Shown piece after piece: positions 11,579 to 20,595 of a stretch of DNA of 42,767 nt. Within the stretch, counting starts at the first letter, position 1, and each line of letters opens with the position of its first letter. The translations under genes were made by a program, and so were the position numbers. Where the stretch lies: assembly GCA_937127285.1 (NCBI GenBank), contig CAKZLV010000117.1, positions 1 through 42,767 of the forward strand, in the 5' to 3' direction. This stretch comes from an uncultured Bacteroidota bacterium. Its GTDB lineage: Bacteria > Bacteroidota > Rhodothermia > Rhodothermales > Salinibacteraceae. Below the pieces are notes generated by a model. That model did no database searches. It was given only the letters and a program-made list of their open reading frames with translations, and was not told the origin of the DNA.

Positions 11579-11620
11579 GGAGGGGCGAAACCGGAGGAGC
11601 GAAACCGGAGGAGCGAAACC
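11579..11620. repeat. 14-bp tandem array (3 units) in glnS-gltX convergent gap
   Basis: ggaggggcgaaacc / ggaggagcgaaacc / ggaggagcgaaacc. Confidence 0.88.
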
Positions 11621-11628
11621 GAACGGAC

Positions 11629-13116
11629 CTATCCGAGGCGTTCGGCGGCCGTTCGCATCCGGCGGATGCAGGCGTCGCGGCCGACGCCCACCATCAAGCC
11701 GAAGACGCCCGGGCCGTACGACCGCCCGCTCACGGCGAGACGAGCCGGGTGAATGATCCGCCCCGCACCGACGTCGTGGGCGTCGGCGAGGTCGCGCAGC
11801 TCCCGTTCCACCGTGTCGGTGTCGAAGGCGTCGGCTGCCTCCAGCCGGTCGGCGTAGGCGAGCAGCAGATCGGCGGAGTCGTCCTTCCAGCGCTTCTCGA
11901 CGCCGGCCTCTTCGTACGTCTCCGGGTCTTCGAAGAAGTAGCGGTTGTCGGTGACGATCTCGTGGGCCATCTGCACGCGGTCGAGCGTCAGGTCGATGAT
12001 CTCTTGCAGCGCGTCGTCGGAGGGGGTGTAGCCCTCGGCGGCGGCCACGTCGCGAACGCGTTCGAGGAGCGACGCGTCGTCCTTCTCACGGAGGTGCTGC
12101 TCGTTGATCCAGCGCAGCTTGTCGGCGTCGAACTGCGTACCGCTCGAACCGACCCGGTCCAGACTGAAGGCATCGACCAGCTCGTCCAGCGAGAAGAGCT
12201 CCCGGTCGTCGCCCGGGTGCCAGCCCAGGAGCGCGAGGTAGTTCACCAGCGCTTCCGGCTCGTAGCCCGCCTCCTTGTAGTCGGTGACGAACACCGGGAT
12301 GCCCATTTCGTCGGCGTCCCGCTTCGACAGCTTTCCGCCGTTCGGGCTGAGGATGAGCGGCAGGTGAGCGAGCGTGGGCACGTCCCACCCGAAGGCCCGG
12401 TACATGAGGATGTGCTTCGGGGTCGAGGACAGCCATTCCTCCCCGCGGATGACGTGGGAGATCTCCATGCGGTGGTCGTCCACCACGTTGGCGAGATGGT
12501 ACGTGGGCATGCCGTCCGACTTCAGGAGGACCTGGTCGTCCAGGCCCGAGGCGTCGAACGACACGTGGCCGCGCACCTCATCCTCGAAGTGGATTTTTTC
12601 GCCCTGCGGCACCTTCAGCCGGATGACGTACTCGGCACCGGCATCGAGGAGTTCGTCCACCTTCGCGTCGGAGAGCGTCAGCGAGTTGCGCATCTCCGTT
12701 CGCGTCTGGGCGTCGTACTTCGGGTTCGGGTTTTCCTCCGTCGCCAAAGACGCCCGCATGGCGTCGAGTTCGTCCTCGGTATCGAACGCGTAGTAGGCGT
12801 GTCCGTCCTCGACGAGTTGTTCGGCGTAGGTGCGATAGGCCTCTTTGCGCTCAGACTGGTAGTAGGGCGCGTGGGGGCCGCCGGCGTCGGGACCTTCGTC
12901 GATGTCGAGGCCGGTCCACTCCAGCGCCTCGCGAATGTCTTCCTCCGCCGCGTCGACGTAGCGGGCTCGGTCGGTGTCTTCGATCCGTAGAATGAACGCC
13001 CCGTCGTGCTTTCGAGCGAAGCAGTAGTTGTACAAGGCCGTGCGCAACCCGCCGATGTGAAGCAGGCCGGTCGGGCTGGGAGCAAATCGTACGCGAACGG
13101 GAGAGTCCGTCGCCAT
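11629..13116 (-). CDS. gltX: Glutamyl-tRNA synthetase
   Basis: [31 protein letters not shown] and [11 protein letters not shown]; 495 aa, convergent with glnS. Confidence 0.96.
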   Translation of the reverse strand: MATDSPVRVRFAPSPTGLLHIGGLRTALYNYCFARKHDGAFILRIEDTDRARYVDAAEEDIREALEWTGLDIDEGPDAGGPHAPYYQSERKEAYRTYAEQLVEDGHAYYAFDTEDELDAMRASLATEENPNPKYDAQTRTEMRNSLTLSDAKVDELLDAGAEYVIRLKVPQGEKIHFEDEVRGHVSFDASGLDDQVLLKSDGMPTYHLANVVDDHRMEISHVIRGEEWLSSTPKHILMYRAFGWDVPTLAHLPLILSPNGGKLSKRDADEMGIPVFVTDYKEAGYEPEALVNYLALLGWHPGDDRELFSLDELVDAFSLDRVGSSGTQFDADKLRWINEQHLREKDDASLLERVRDVAAAEGYTPSDDALQEIIDLTLDRVQMAHEIVTDNRYFFEDPETYEEAGVEKRWKDDSADLLLAYADRLEAADAFDTDTVERELRDLADAHDVGAGRIIHPARLAVSGRSYGPGVFGLMVGVGRDACIRRMRTAAERLG

Positions 13117-13400
13117 AGGGAAGGAGGGCTCGGTGGAAAAGGAATGCGTCGGTGAGACAACGTAGGACCCCGCTCCGATGCAGTTCCGGGGGCGAGGTTC
13201 GGACGCCGGGTTTTCCCGTACACCTAACGTTCCGGAGGTGTCGGCGACGCACGGGTGGCTCTCCGGCGCCTGCCCCCGGCGCCGCCGGAGGGGAAGCGAC
13301 CGCTCCGTACCGGGGCTGCGGAACGCGAGGATCGCGTCGGCCGACGGGGCAGGCGGGGGCAGACGGGCCTCCCCGTGCGGTCGACGGGCGGTCGGCAGGC

Positions 13401-13458
13401 GGATCTGCGTGGGAATCTACGTGGAGCTCTACGTGGGATCTGCGTGGGAGTCTACGTC
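13401..13458. repeat. 11/12-bp tandem array (5 units) overlapping the sbcC stop codon
   Basis: ggatctgcgtg / ggaatctacgtg / gagctctacgtg / ggatctgcgtg / ggagtctacgtc. Confidence 0.8.
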
Positions 13459-16400
13459 CCGACCACGTCGAAGGAGGAGCCGGTGACGGGATCCTTCTCC
13501 ACCTCGATCCGCACCGGAAAGGCCTGCTTCAGGCGCTCCAGGTGGGTGATAACGAGAATCTTGGAGAAGTCGTCGCGGATGGTTTGAATGGAGTCGACCA
13601 GCCGCTCAATTCCCTGCTCGTCCTGCGTACCGAACCCCTCGTCGATGACGAGCGTCCGCACCCGCACGCCGCTCCGTTCGGCCAGGAGCTGAGCAAGCGC
13701 AATTCGCAGCGCAAAGTTGACGCGGAAGCTCTCTCCCCCGGAGAAGGTTTCGTACGGGCGAGCCACTCCCTGCTCGTCCGTGATCACGATCTCGAGCGTC
13801 TCTTTCGTCCCCCCGCTCTTTTTTTCTTTCAGCGTCTCGAGGCGCACGTGCATCTTGCCGTTGGTGAGGCGATCGAGCAGCACGTTGGCCCGCTCTTCGA
13901 TTTCCGGAAGGGTTTCCTCGATGATGAGAGACGGGATGCCGTTTTTCCCGAAGGCGCTGCGCAGATGGTCGTACACGGTTCGGCGGTGCGAGGCGTCGCT
14001 GCGTCGTTCTCGCGCCGTCTTCAGGGCGGCTCGGTCTTTCTCCGCCTGGTCGAGCCGCTCCGTAAGCTGGCCGAGCGTCTTCTGCAGTTCGTTCAGTTCG
14101 CCTTCTGCCTCCTGCACCGCCTCGGCCTTCGCCGCGCGCTTCTCTTGAAGGTCGTCTTTCTTCGTCAGTGCTGCCCGAAGCGACTGCAGGGTTTCCTCTT
14201 TGTCGGCCTTCCGCGTGCGGGCCTCGTTGATCCGCTCGGTAAGCGACTCGCGCTGCGCCTTCCAGTCCTCTCGGTTGTTCTGCGCGTTGACCAGGTCCTT
14301 CATCTTCGCGCCGGCGTCCTTCAGGTCGTGCAGCTGCCGGCGCACCGTCTGAAACCGGTCAGGGTCGAACCCGATCTGGTCGAGCTGCGAGCGCAGGCTA
14401 TCGATCTGGTCGGGCAGGTCTCCGAAGGCGGATCCGTCGTCGAGCTTCTTTCGGAGGCGGGCAATGTGGGTTTCGTGCTGGTTGATCTTCCGCTTCAACT
14501 CCGTGCGCCGCCCCTCGAGCTCCTCCAAGTCGCGCAGCCGGTCTCGGTACCGATCCACCTGGGCGGCCTGGTTTTGAACGGACTCGAACTCGGCGGCGTC
14601 GAACGAGAGGTCGTTCAGGCGCTTCTTGAGGGCTTGGCGCTGCCGTCGCTTGTCCTGCCCGTACGTTTTCTCGGAGAGGGTTTGCTGGAGCGCCTCCGCC
14701 TGCTCGCGGTGCGCCTCCAGGGTCTCGGCGGTCTCTTGCGCCGCCCGGAGCTGCTCGCGCAGCGTCGCCAGCTGTTCCGGCACCGCGGCCAGAGCGTCCC
14801 GCTCCTCCCGCACCGACTGGTAGCGCTCGCGAAGCGCGGCGCGACGGCTGCGCTTTTCTTCGATCGCCGATCGTCCCTGCCGAATGGATCGCTCGAGGTC
14901 GCTGATGGATTGCTGCAACCGGTCGGCCACGTCCTGCCGGTGCGACGGCGTAAGCTCCGTCCCGCAGGTCGGGCACACGCCGCCGTCAACCGTGCCGAGG
15001 CGGTCGAGCTTCTCGCGCTGCCGCTCCAGTTCCTCGGCACGGGCCTCGACGAGCCCGGAGCGCTCCTGCAGGGCCTGCGACACGCGCTTGCCCCGCGCCT
15101 CAATCTCCTGAAGCGTCTCGTCCAGCTGCGCGCGGCGGGCGTTCTGGTCTTCAAGCGCCTCGATCTTGTCCTTCAGGTCGTCGATCGAGGCGGCCGCCTT
15201 TGCCTCCGTCTGGATCTGCGACCGCAGAGCCTCCAGCTCGCCCTTGAGCTCTTGTCGGCGACCGACGAGGGCCTGCTCGATCTCGGTGATCTTCTCTTTG
15301 AGCGCCTGCCGCTTCTCCCGCACGGCGGCCATCTCGTTCCCGGTCTGCCGGGCCGCCAGCGCCTGCTTGAGCTTCTTCTGGACGCTGCTGCGCTGGGCAA
15401 GGCGAGACGTGATGTCGCTGAGCGTCTGCTCGAAGTTGTTCTTCTCGACCTTGAGCCGATCGAGCTTCTTCTCCAGATCGTTCTTCTGCTGCTGCAACTG
15501 GTTTTCCTTCTGCTCGATCTGCTTCTCCACCCCCCGGTGCAGGTCGCGCTTTTCATCGAGCGTATTTCGCTCTTCCAGGAGCGCCTCGTACCGGTCGTAC
15601 GCCTCCTGGATGGCATCGCGGCGGTCGATCAACTCCTCCGCATCGGCGATGCGCTCGTCGAGCGATGCCCGCTCCTCCCGGTGCTTCTCGATGCGCCGCT
15701 CTAGCTGCTCGATGGCGGTCTGCGTCGCCTTCGCCTCGCGCGCCTTCGCCTCCAGGTCGGCCAGTCGCTCCGTCAGCTCGGTTTCCTCCTCGCGCAGCGA
15801 CGCCAACCGCTCGCGAACCGACGCCGCGGCCGCCTGCGTCTCCGCGCGCTGGCGCTTCCAGTCCGCCACGTCGCTGAGCGCGTCTTCCAGCCGCTCGATC
15901 TCAGCGTCGGCCCGCTGCACGTCGTCCTTAGCCGCCCGCCAACGGCGGCGCGCCTTCCGCGCCAGCTGTTCGTAGCGCCCCAGATTCAGAACGTTGACGA
16001 GGATTTCCTTGCGCTGGCTCGGACTCTTCTTCGTGAACTCGTCCGAGCGCCCCTGCAGGAGGAAGGCCGAGTTGATGAAGGTATCGTACGTGAGGCCGAT
16101 CGTGTCCTCGATTCGCTGCTGGGTCTCGCGCTGCGTCGAGCCTGTGAGCGGGCGATAAGCCTCTCCGTTCGGCTCGTAGAGCTGGAACTCGAGTGCCGAC
16201 GAGGTGGTCTTGCCGGTCGACGACCGCTGAAACGACCGGGTGACGCGGTAGCGCTCCCCTTCCAGATCGAAGGTGAAGGTTACCTCCATGTGGCGCGTGC
16301 CGATGCGGATGAGCTCGTCATCCGGCTTGCGCTTGCCGCTGGATTTTCGGGCCTCCCCCCAGACGGACCACGTCATGGCGTCCAGCAGGGCACTCTTGCC

Positions 16401-16511
16401 CTGCCCGTTGCGGCCGGAGAGGCAGGCGACGTCGAAGTCGTCGAAGTCAAGAGGCGGCGCGTCGGTACCGTAGCTGAGAAAGTTTTGGAGCTCCAGTCGA
16501 ACTGGAACCAT
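13452..16511 (-). CDS. sbcC: SbcC/Rad50-type SMC-like ATPase
   Basis: Start chosen at MVPVRLELQNFLSYGTDAPPLDFDDFDVACLSGRNGQGKSALLDAMTWSVWG (Walker A), long coiled coils, zinc hook GVCPTCGTEL, and signature FSGGESFRVNFALRIALAQLL...LVIDEGFGTQD. Confidence 0.93.
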   Translation of the reverse strand: MVPVRLELQNFLSYGTDAPPLDFDDFDVACLSGRNGQGKSALLDAMTWSVWGEARKSSGKRKPDDELIRIGTRHMEVTFTFDLEGERYRVTRSFQRSSTGKTTSSALEFQLYEPNGEAYRPLTGSTQRETQQRIEDTIGLTYDTFINSAFLLQGRSDEFTKKSPSQRKEILVNVLNLGRYEQLARKARRRWRAAKDDVQRADAEIERLEDALSDVADWKRQRAETQAAAASVRERLASLREEETELTERLADLEAKAREAKATQTAIEQLERRIEKHREERASLDERIADAEELIDRRDAIQEAYDRYEALLEERNTLDEKRDLHRGVEKQIEQKENQLQQQKNDLEKKLDRLKVEKNNFEQTLSDITSRLAQRSSVQKKLKQALAARQTGNEMAAVREKRQALKEKITEIEQALVGRRQELKGELEALRSQIQTEAKAAASIDDLKDKIEALEDQNARRAQLDETLQEIEARGKRVSQALQERSGLVEARAEELERQREKLDRLGTVDGGVCPTCGTELTPSHRQDVADRLQQSISDLERSIRQGRSAIEEKRSRRAALRERYQSVREERDALAAVPEQLATLREQLRAAQETAETLEAHREQAEALQQTLSEKTYGQDKRRQRQALKKRLNDLSFDAAEFESVQNQAAQVDRYRDRLRDLEELEGRRTELKRKINQHETHIARLRKKLDDGSAFGDLPDQIDSLRSQLDQIGFDPDRFQTVRRQLHDLKDAGAKMKDLVNAQNNREDWKAQRESLTERINEARTRKADKEETLQSLRAALTKKDDLQEKRAAKAEAVQEAEGELNELQKTLGQLTERLDQAEKDRAALKTARERRSDASHRRTVYDHLRSAFGKNGIPSLIIEETLPEIEERANVLLDRLTNGKMHVRLETLKEKKSGGTKETLEIVITDEQGVARPYETFSGGESFRVNFALRIALAQLLAERSGVRVRTLVIDEGFGTQDEQGIERLVDSIQTIRDDFSKILVITHLERLKQAFPVRIEVEKDPVTGSSFDVVGT

Positions 16512-16668
16512 GCGTTCGCTCGGTCGGATCTGCGGGAGGACGGAGGGCCCTGCCATCGGCAGAGCCGGATGTGTACGACACATGTGCCTAAACGACCGCC
16601 TGCAGATCCGGTTCAACCGAGGCGGACGGATCCCCGTCGCCGGCCCCTCCGCGGGCGGTCCGTCGATG

Positions 16669-17100
16669 CTACTTGAACTCGATGGGGGTGACGCTCACGG
16701 TCAGGTTGAGGTCTTCATCCAGATTCTGGCGGCCGAGGTAGTCCAGGAGGAGCGCCTCGGCATCGTCGGCAATCTCGGCTCGCTCCGGGGCATCCACGGC
16801 TGCATTGACCGCGGCGAGGTCGCTCTCGTCTCCCTCCACCGTGAGGTCCCCGACGATCCGCTCACGGGGAGCGCCGGGCACACGGTCGTCGATGAGTTCG
16901 AGATCGGTGGAGACGGCGACCCCGTCGATATCGTGATCCGAGAAAATCGCCGTCGTCTTGCGATCGATCATCTGCCGGATTTCGGTTGCGAGGTCGGGGT
17001 GCAGATTTCGGTTGCTGCGCATGGCCCCGCGAACCGAGTCGGCATCGGTGTCGGCGGTGAAGTGGACGTCGATGGTGATGCTGCTGCCTACAACGGCCAT
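16669..17100 (-). CDS. Hypothetical acidic protein, 143 aa
   Basis: ORF with strongly acidic composition and plausible start (MAVVGSSITIDVHFTADTDADSVRG); upstream of and codirectional with sbcC. No family recognised. Confidence 0.65.
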   Translation of the reverse strand: MAVVGSSITIDVHFTADTDADSVRGAMRSNRNLHPDLATEIRQMIDRKTTAIFSDHDIDGVAVSTDLELIDDRVPGAPRERIVGDLTVEGDESDLAAVNAAVDAPERAEIADDAEALLLDYLGRQNLDEDLNLTVSVTPIEFK

Positions 17101-17143
17101 GTGCGGTTGTACGGCTGTGAGGGAAAAGCGGCTTCGTTTCGCG

Positions 17144-17177
17144 GAGGATGGCGGGCGCTAGAGGATGGCGGGCACGG
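17144..17177. repeat. 17-bp tandem duplication upstream of 143-aa hypothetical gene
   Basis: gaggatggcgggcgcta / gaggatggcgggcacgg. Confidence 0.75.
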
Positions 17178-17760
17178 GCGATGCACCGGGCCCAGGGACA
17201 AGGCAATCCTCCGGGTCGGTCCCGTCGCAACCCGCATGATGGTTTGGGGCGCCCCGCGCTCTACGGAGCGGATCGTCCCGACTTTTTGCCTCTACACCTC
17301 TCCACTACCCGTAAGGATGCGACCGGCGAGTGATCTACGAACCGCGGGGATGAAAAAGATTTTTGTCATTTGTCTTCCCCATGAAGCCTCCCTGATTCCG
17401 ACGCCTTCTCGGGGGCCTTCTCGGGGAGAACCGCCGGACTGCCGTCCACGCGGGGTGAGACCGTTCAGTTTAGCGCCCCGGCGAGGAGGGTTGCGGGGAG
17501 CACGAGCTAACGCGTGGGGGGCGGTGAATGCCCGTCCTCCAGGCTTCGCCGGCGCTTTCGGTCGGCGAGGTGTCGAGGTCGGGCACGGGAGCCGGCCGCT
17601 TCCTGCGGTCTAATAACGGGACACGAAGAGACTTTGCAATAACGGACCTTGTCGGAGCCTTTCCGTGAACATTGTGTATCGTCCTTCCCCGGCCGCCGCT
17701 TCCCGCGGGGTCGGCCTTCCCGTCGCTCCTCCTTCCTCCTCTGTCCTCCTCCCCCCTCCC

Positions 17761-18693
17761 ATGACGCGCACCACCCTCACCACCACGCAGTCCGGCCTCG
17801 ACCACCGCCTCGTCCCCATGCGCCTGTGGCGCAAAGCGAAACAACTCGGAACGTGGGACCCGGCCGATATCGACTTTTCGGCCGACGCCTCCGACTTTCG
17901 CCAGCTGTCGGATCCCGAACAAGACCTGCTCCTGCGCCTCACCGCTCAGTTTCAGGCCGGCGAGGAATCGGTGGCCTACGACCTTCTCCCCCTCCTGCGC
18001 GTGGCGGCCCGAGAGGGACGCATCGAGGAGGAAATGTTTCTGACCGCCTACCTGTGGGAGGAAGCGAAGCACGTGGAGGGCTTCGACCGATTCCTCCGGA
18101 GCGGCATCGAGGTGAGCGGCGACCTGGAATCCTATTTCACCAACGCCTACCGCCGCCTCTTCCTGACCGAGTTGCCCGAGAGCTTGAATCGACTCGACGA
18201 CGACGCCTCCCCCGAGGCCGTCGCGGATGCCGCCGTGACCTACCAGATGATCGTGGAGGGGGTGCTCGCCGAAACCGGCTACGAAGCCTACTACTCCGTG
18301 CTGGAGGCCCACGACATCCTGCCAGGGATGCAGCAGTTCATCCGGAACGTGCAGCGCGACGAGGCGCGCCACGTTGCCTACGGGGTCTACCTGCTTTCTC
18401 GCCTCGTGGCCGAACACGGAGAGCCGATCTGGACGGTCATCGAGGACCGGATGAACGAGCTGATCAGGCTCGCCATCGAGCACATTCAGGCGACGCTGGC
18501 CCCCTACGACCCCATCCCGTTCGGCCTGACCGCGGATCAGTTCGTCGAGCACGGGATGAGCCAGTTTCAGAAGCGGATCCAGCGCATCGAACGGGCCCGC
18601 ACTCAGTCGCTGGAGGACGTTCTGACCGGGGGAGGAAACGGCGGTGGCCGCCGCCCCTCCGGCACCGCACCGGTCTCGCTGCCCTCCTCCTAG
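17761..18693 (+). CDS. R2-like ligand-binding oxidase (R2lox, ferritin-like Mn/Fe family)
   Basis: Start at ATG 17761. Ligand motifs GEESVA, WEEAKHVE, EGVLAE and RDEARHVAYG give the six-residue dimetal site in R2lox spacing. The Val three residues after the first Glu and the Tyr five residues before the third Glu match the known ether cross-link pair. Confidence 0.9.
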   Translation: MTRTTLTTTQSGLDHRLVPMRLWRKAKQLGTWDPADIDFSADASDFRQLSDPEQDLLLRLTAQFQAGEESVAYDLLPLLRVAAREGRIEEEMFLTAYLWEEAKHVEGFDRFLRSGIEVSGDLESYFTNAYRRLFLTELPESLNRLDDDASPEAVADAAVTYQMIVEGVLAETGYEAYYSVLEAHDILPGMQQFIRNVQRDEARHVAYGVYLLSRLVAEHGEPIWTVIEDRMNELIRLAIEHIQATLAPYDPIPFGLTADQFVEHGMSQFQKRIQRIERARTQSLEDVLTGGGNGGGRRPSGTAPVSLPSS

Positions 18694-18825
18694 CACGTCA
18701 TCATCCTCGCACGTCGTCGTGCCGGGACGTCGTCTTCGGCCACTACGTCTGCCGCCCCTCTTGCCGCTACCGACACGGACGGGCTCTTCCCCCGGTCGTG
18801 CCCTCGAGGCTGCAGAGAGTTGCAA

Positions 18826-19476
18826 TCACCAGCGCCGGGTTGCCTCCTCGCTTTCGGCGGCAGACGACGAGTCGGGAGCAGCCGCCGACTCCGGGGTCCC
18901 CGGCTCCGGATCCGATGTCGCGGGATCCGATGTCGCAGGACGCGGCAGCAGGGGCCGGACGTCGGCCCCGAACTGCTCCGAGATGCGGCGCATGCGGGGA
19001 ACGTAGTGGGCCGCTGCGTCCCACGTTTCCGGAAGAACGCCCGCCACCGGCCGGTATAGGGCCGACGCCTGCCGGACCTGCGTCCCCGGCAGGCCGGCGC
19101 TGGAGAGGACCAGGAACAGGACGCTGAGCAAAAGCGCCGCCTTAAATCCCCCCACCACCCCGCCGGCGGCGCGGTTGGCGATGCCCAGGTGGAGGGAGTC
19201 CAGGATCTGCTCGACCATGCGGGAGAGCGCAATCACCAGGATCTGAATCCCGACAAAGAGCGTCACGAAGCCGACGACCGGAGCCAACGACTGCGCGAGC
19301 CCGAGGCTGTTCACGACGCCGGTGCCCACCGGTCGCATAAACTGCACCGACAGAAAGAACGCCACGAGCAGCCCGGCGATGCTTGCGATCTGCCGAACGG
19401 CGCCGGCCATGAGGCCGCGGGCGAGGCCGCCCGCCAGGACCAGGAGGATAAAACCATCGAGCGCCGACAAACTCAT
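18826..19476 (-). CDS. CvpA family membrane protein with low-complexity acidic C-terminal tail
   Basis: Start chosen at MSLSALDGFILLVLAGGLARGLMAGAVRQIASIAGLLVAFFLS; four hydrophobic segments in CvpA style. Confidence 0.85.
   Translation of the reverse strand: MSLSALDGFILLVLAGGLARGLMAGAVRQIASIAGLLVAFFLSVQFMRPVGTGVVNSLGLAQSLAPVVGFVTLFVGIQILVIALSRMVEQILDSLHLGIANRAAGGVVGGFKAALLLSVLFLVLSSAGLPGTQVRQASALYRPVAGVLPETWDAAAHYVPRMRRISEQFGADVRPLLPRPATSDPATSDPEPGTPESAAAPDSSSAAESEEATRRW
18908..18937. repeat. 15-bp in-frame duplication inside CvpA-like tail
   Basis: ggatccgatgtcgcg / ggatccgatgtcgca; encodes the TSDPATSDP region. Confidence 0.8.
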
Positions 19477-19585
19477 CGCGAGAAAAGGTGAGGGACCGGG
19501 TAGACGAGAACCACCGGATGCGCACGTGGACGGTGCACGTCGGAGGGCGGGGCCGAAAGGGCCCCGGGGCGATCGGATTGAACAC

Positions 19586-20062
19586 TCACGTGAGAAGGTC
19601 TTGAACGCGCTCTTGCACGCGACGGCCGTCAACGCGACCGCGGAGCTCGGACATCGCCCGGCCCATCACGGCCCCCATGTCGGCCATCGACTCGGCGCCG
19701 ACCTCGTCGATAATCGCCTCCAGCGTTTCCGTCAGCTCGTCGTCGTCGAGCGGGTCGGGAAGGTACTCTTGCAGCACGTCGATCTCCGCCTGCTCTTTCT
19801 CCACGAGGTCTTCGCGGCCGGCCTTGTCGTACTGCTCGATCGAGTCTTTGCGCTGCTTTACCTGTTTGCGAACGAGAGCGAGTTGCTCTTGATCGTCCAG
19901 CGCCTTCTCCGTTCCGTCCTGGCGCTTGTCGATTTCCTTGTTGGTGATGGCCGCGCGCAGCGAGCGAAGGGTGCGAAGACGCACCTTATCCTTCTCGCGC
20001 ATGGCATCTTTGAGATCATCCGTGATCCGCTCAAGCAGCGTATCGGGCATCGGTCGAACCAT
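19586..20062 (-). CDS. YqeY family (GatB/YqeY domain) protein
   Basis: MPDTLLERITDDLKDAMREKDKVRLRTLRSLRAAITNKEIDKR...LPDPLDDDELTETLEAIIDEVGAESMADMGAVMGRAMSELRGRVDGRRVQ. The true start may be Met at 20050. Confidence 0.92.
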   Translation of the reverse strand: MVRPMPDTLLERITDDLKDAMREKDKVRLRTLRSLRAAITNKEIDKRQDGTEKALDDQEQLALVRKQVKQRKDSIEQYDKAGREDLVEKEQAEIDVLQEYLPDPLDDDELTETLEAIIDEVGAESMADMGAVMGRAMSELRGRVDGRRVQERVQDLLT

Positions 20063-20134
20063 GACAGTTGGTGAGTGGGAGTGAACGGTCCGGGCCGGTT
20101 GGGTCGGGCCGGGTGCAGCCGGGGAACAGCGGAC

Positions 20135-20404
20135 TCAGAGTTCTTCGCCGAACCCATCTTCAAAGAGATCTTCGAGGGCATCGGCAGCAGCCTCCTCGTC
20201 GCGGCCTTCCACGATCAGCGTCAGGGTCGCCCCCTGCTCGGCAGCCAGCGTCATCACCCCGATGACGCTCTTTCCGTTGATCTCGTAATTGTCGCGCTGC
20301 AGAAACACATCGGCGTCGAACTGGGAGGCTGTTTGTACGATCATGGATGCAGGTCGGGTGTGGATCCCGGCCTGGTTCCGGACCGTCAGTTCGCGCTCAA
20401 TCAT
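20135..20404 (-). CDS. ptsH: HPr family phosphocarrier protein
   Basis: 89 aa from ATG 20404: MIERELTVRNQAGIHTRPAS...GKSVIGVMTLAAEQGATLTL. His15 and Ser46 are in the canonical positions. Confidence 0.94.
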   Translation of the reverse strand: MIERELTVRNQAGIHTRPASMIVQTASQFDADVFLQRDNYEINGKSVIGVMTLAAEQGATLTLIVEGRDEEAAADALEDLFEDGFGEEL

Positions 20405-20595
20405 AGCCTCCGAGGGACCTGACAGAGGGGCAATTCGAGGAAACGAGGGGCGCGCAGGTGCAGGACACGGCGCCCGACTCGGCCCGCACCGAGGGGCTTT
20501 TCTCCGGGCGTGCCTGTGGTTCGGGTGCGCCCGTCGTCCGAGTCCGTCCGTCGTCCGGGGTCGTCCTGCAGGTGGTGCCGGGCGGTGGTGCAGCG

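Noticed and set aside
13152-15704. 850-aa plus-strand ORF antisense to sbcC
   Set aside because: No domain motifs; overlaps a clear SbcC/Rad50 coding frame on the minus strand.
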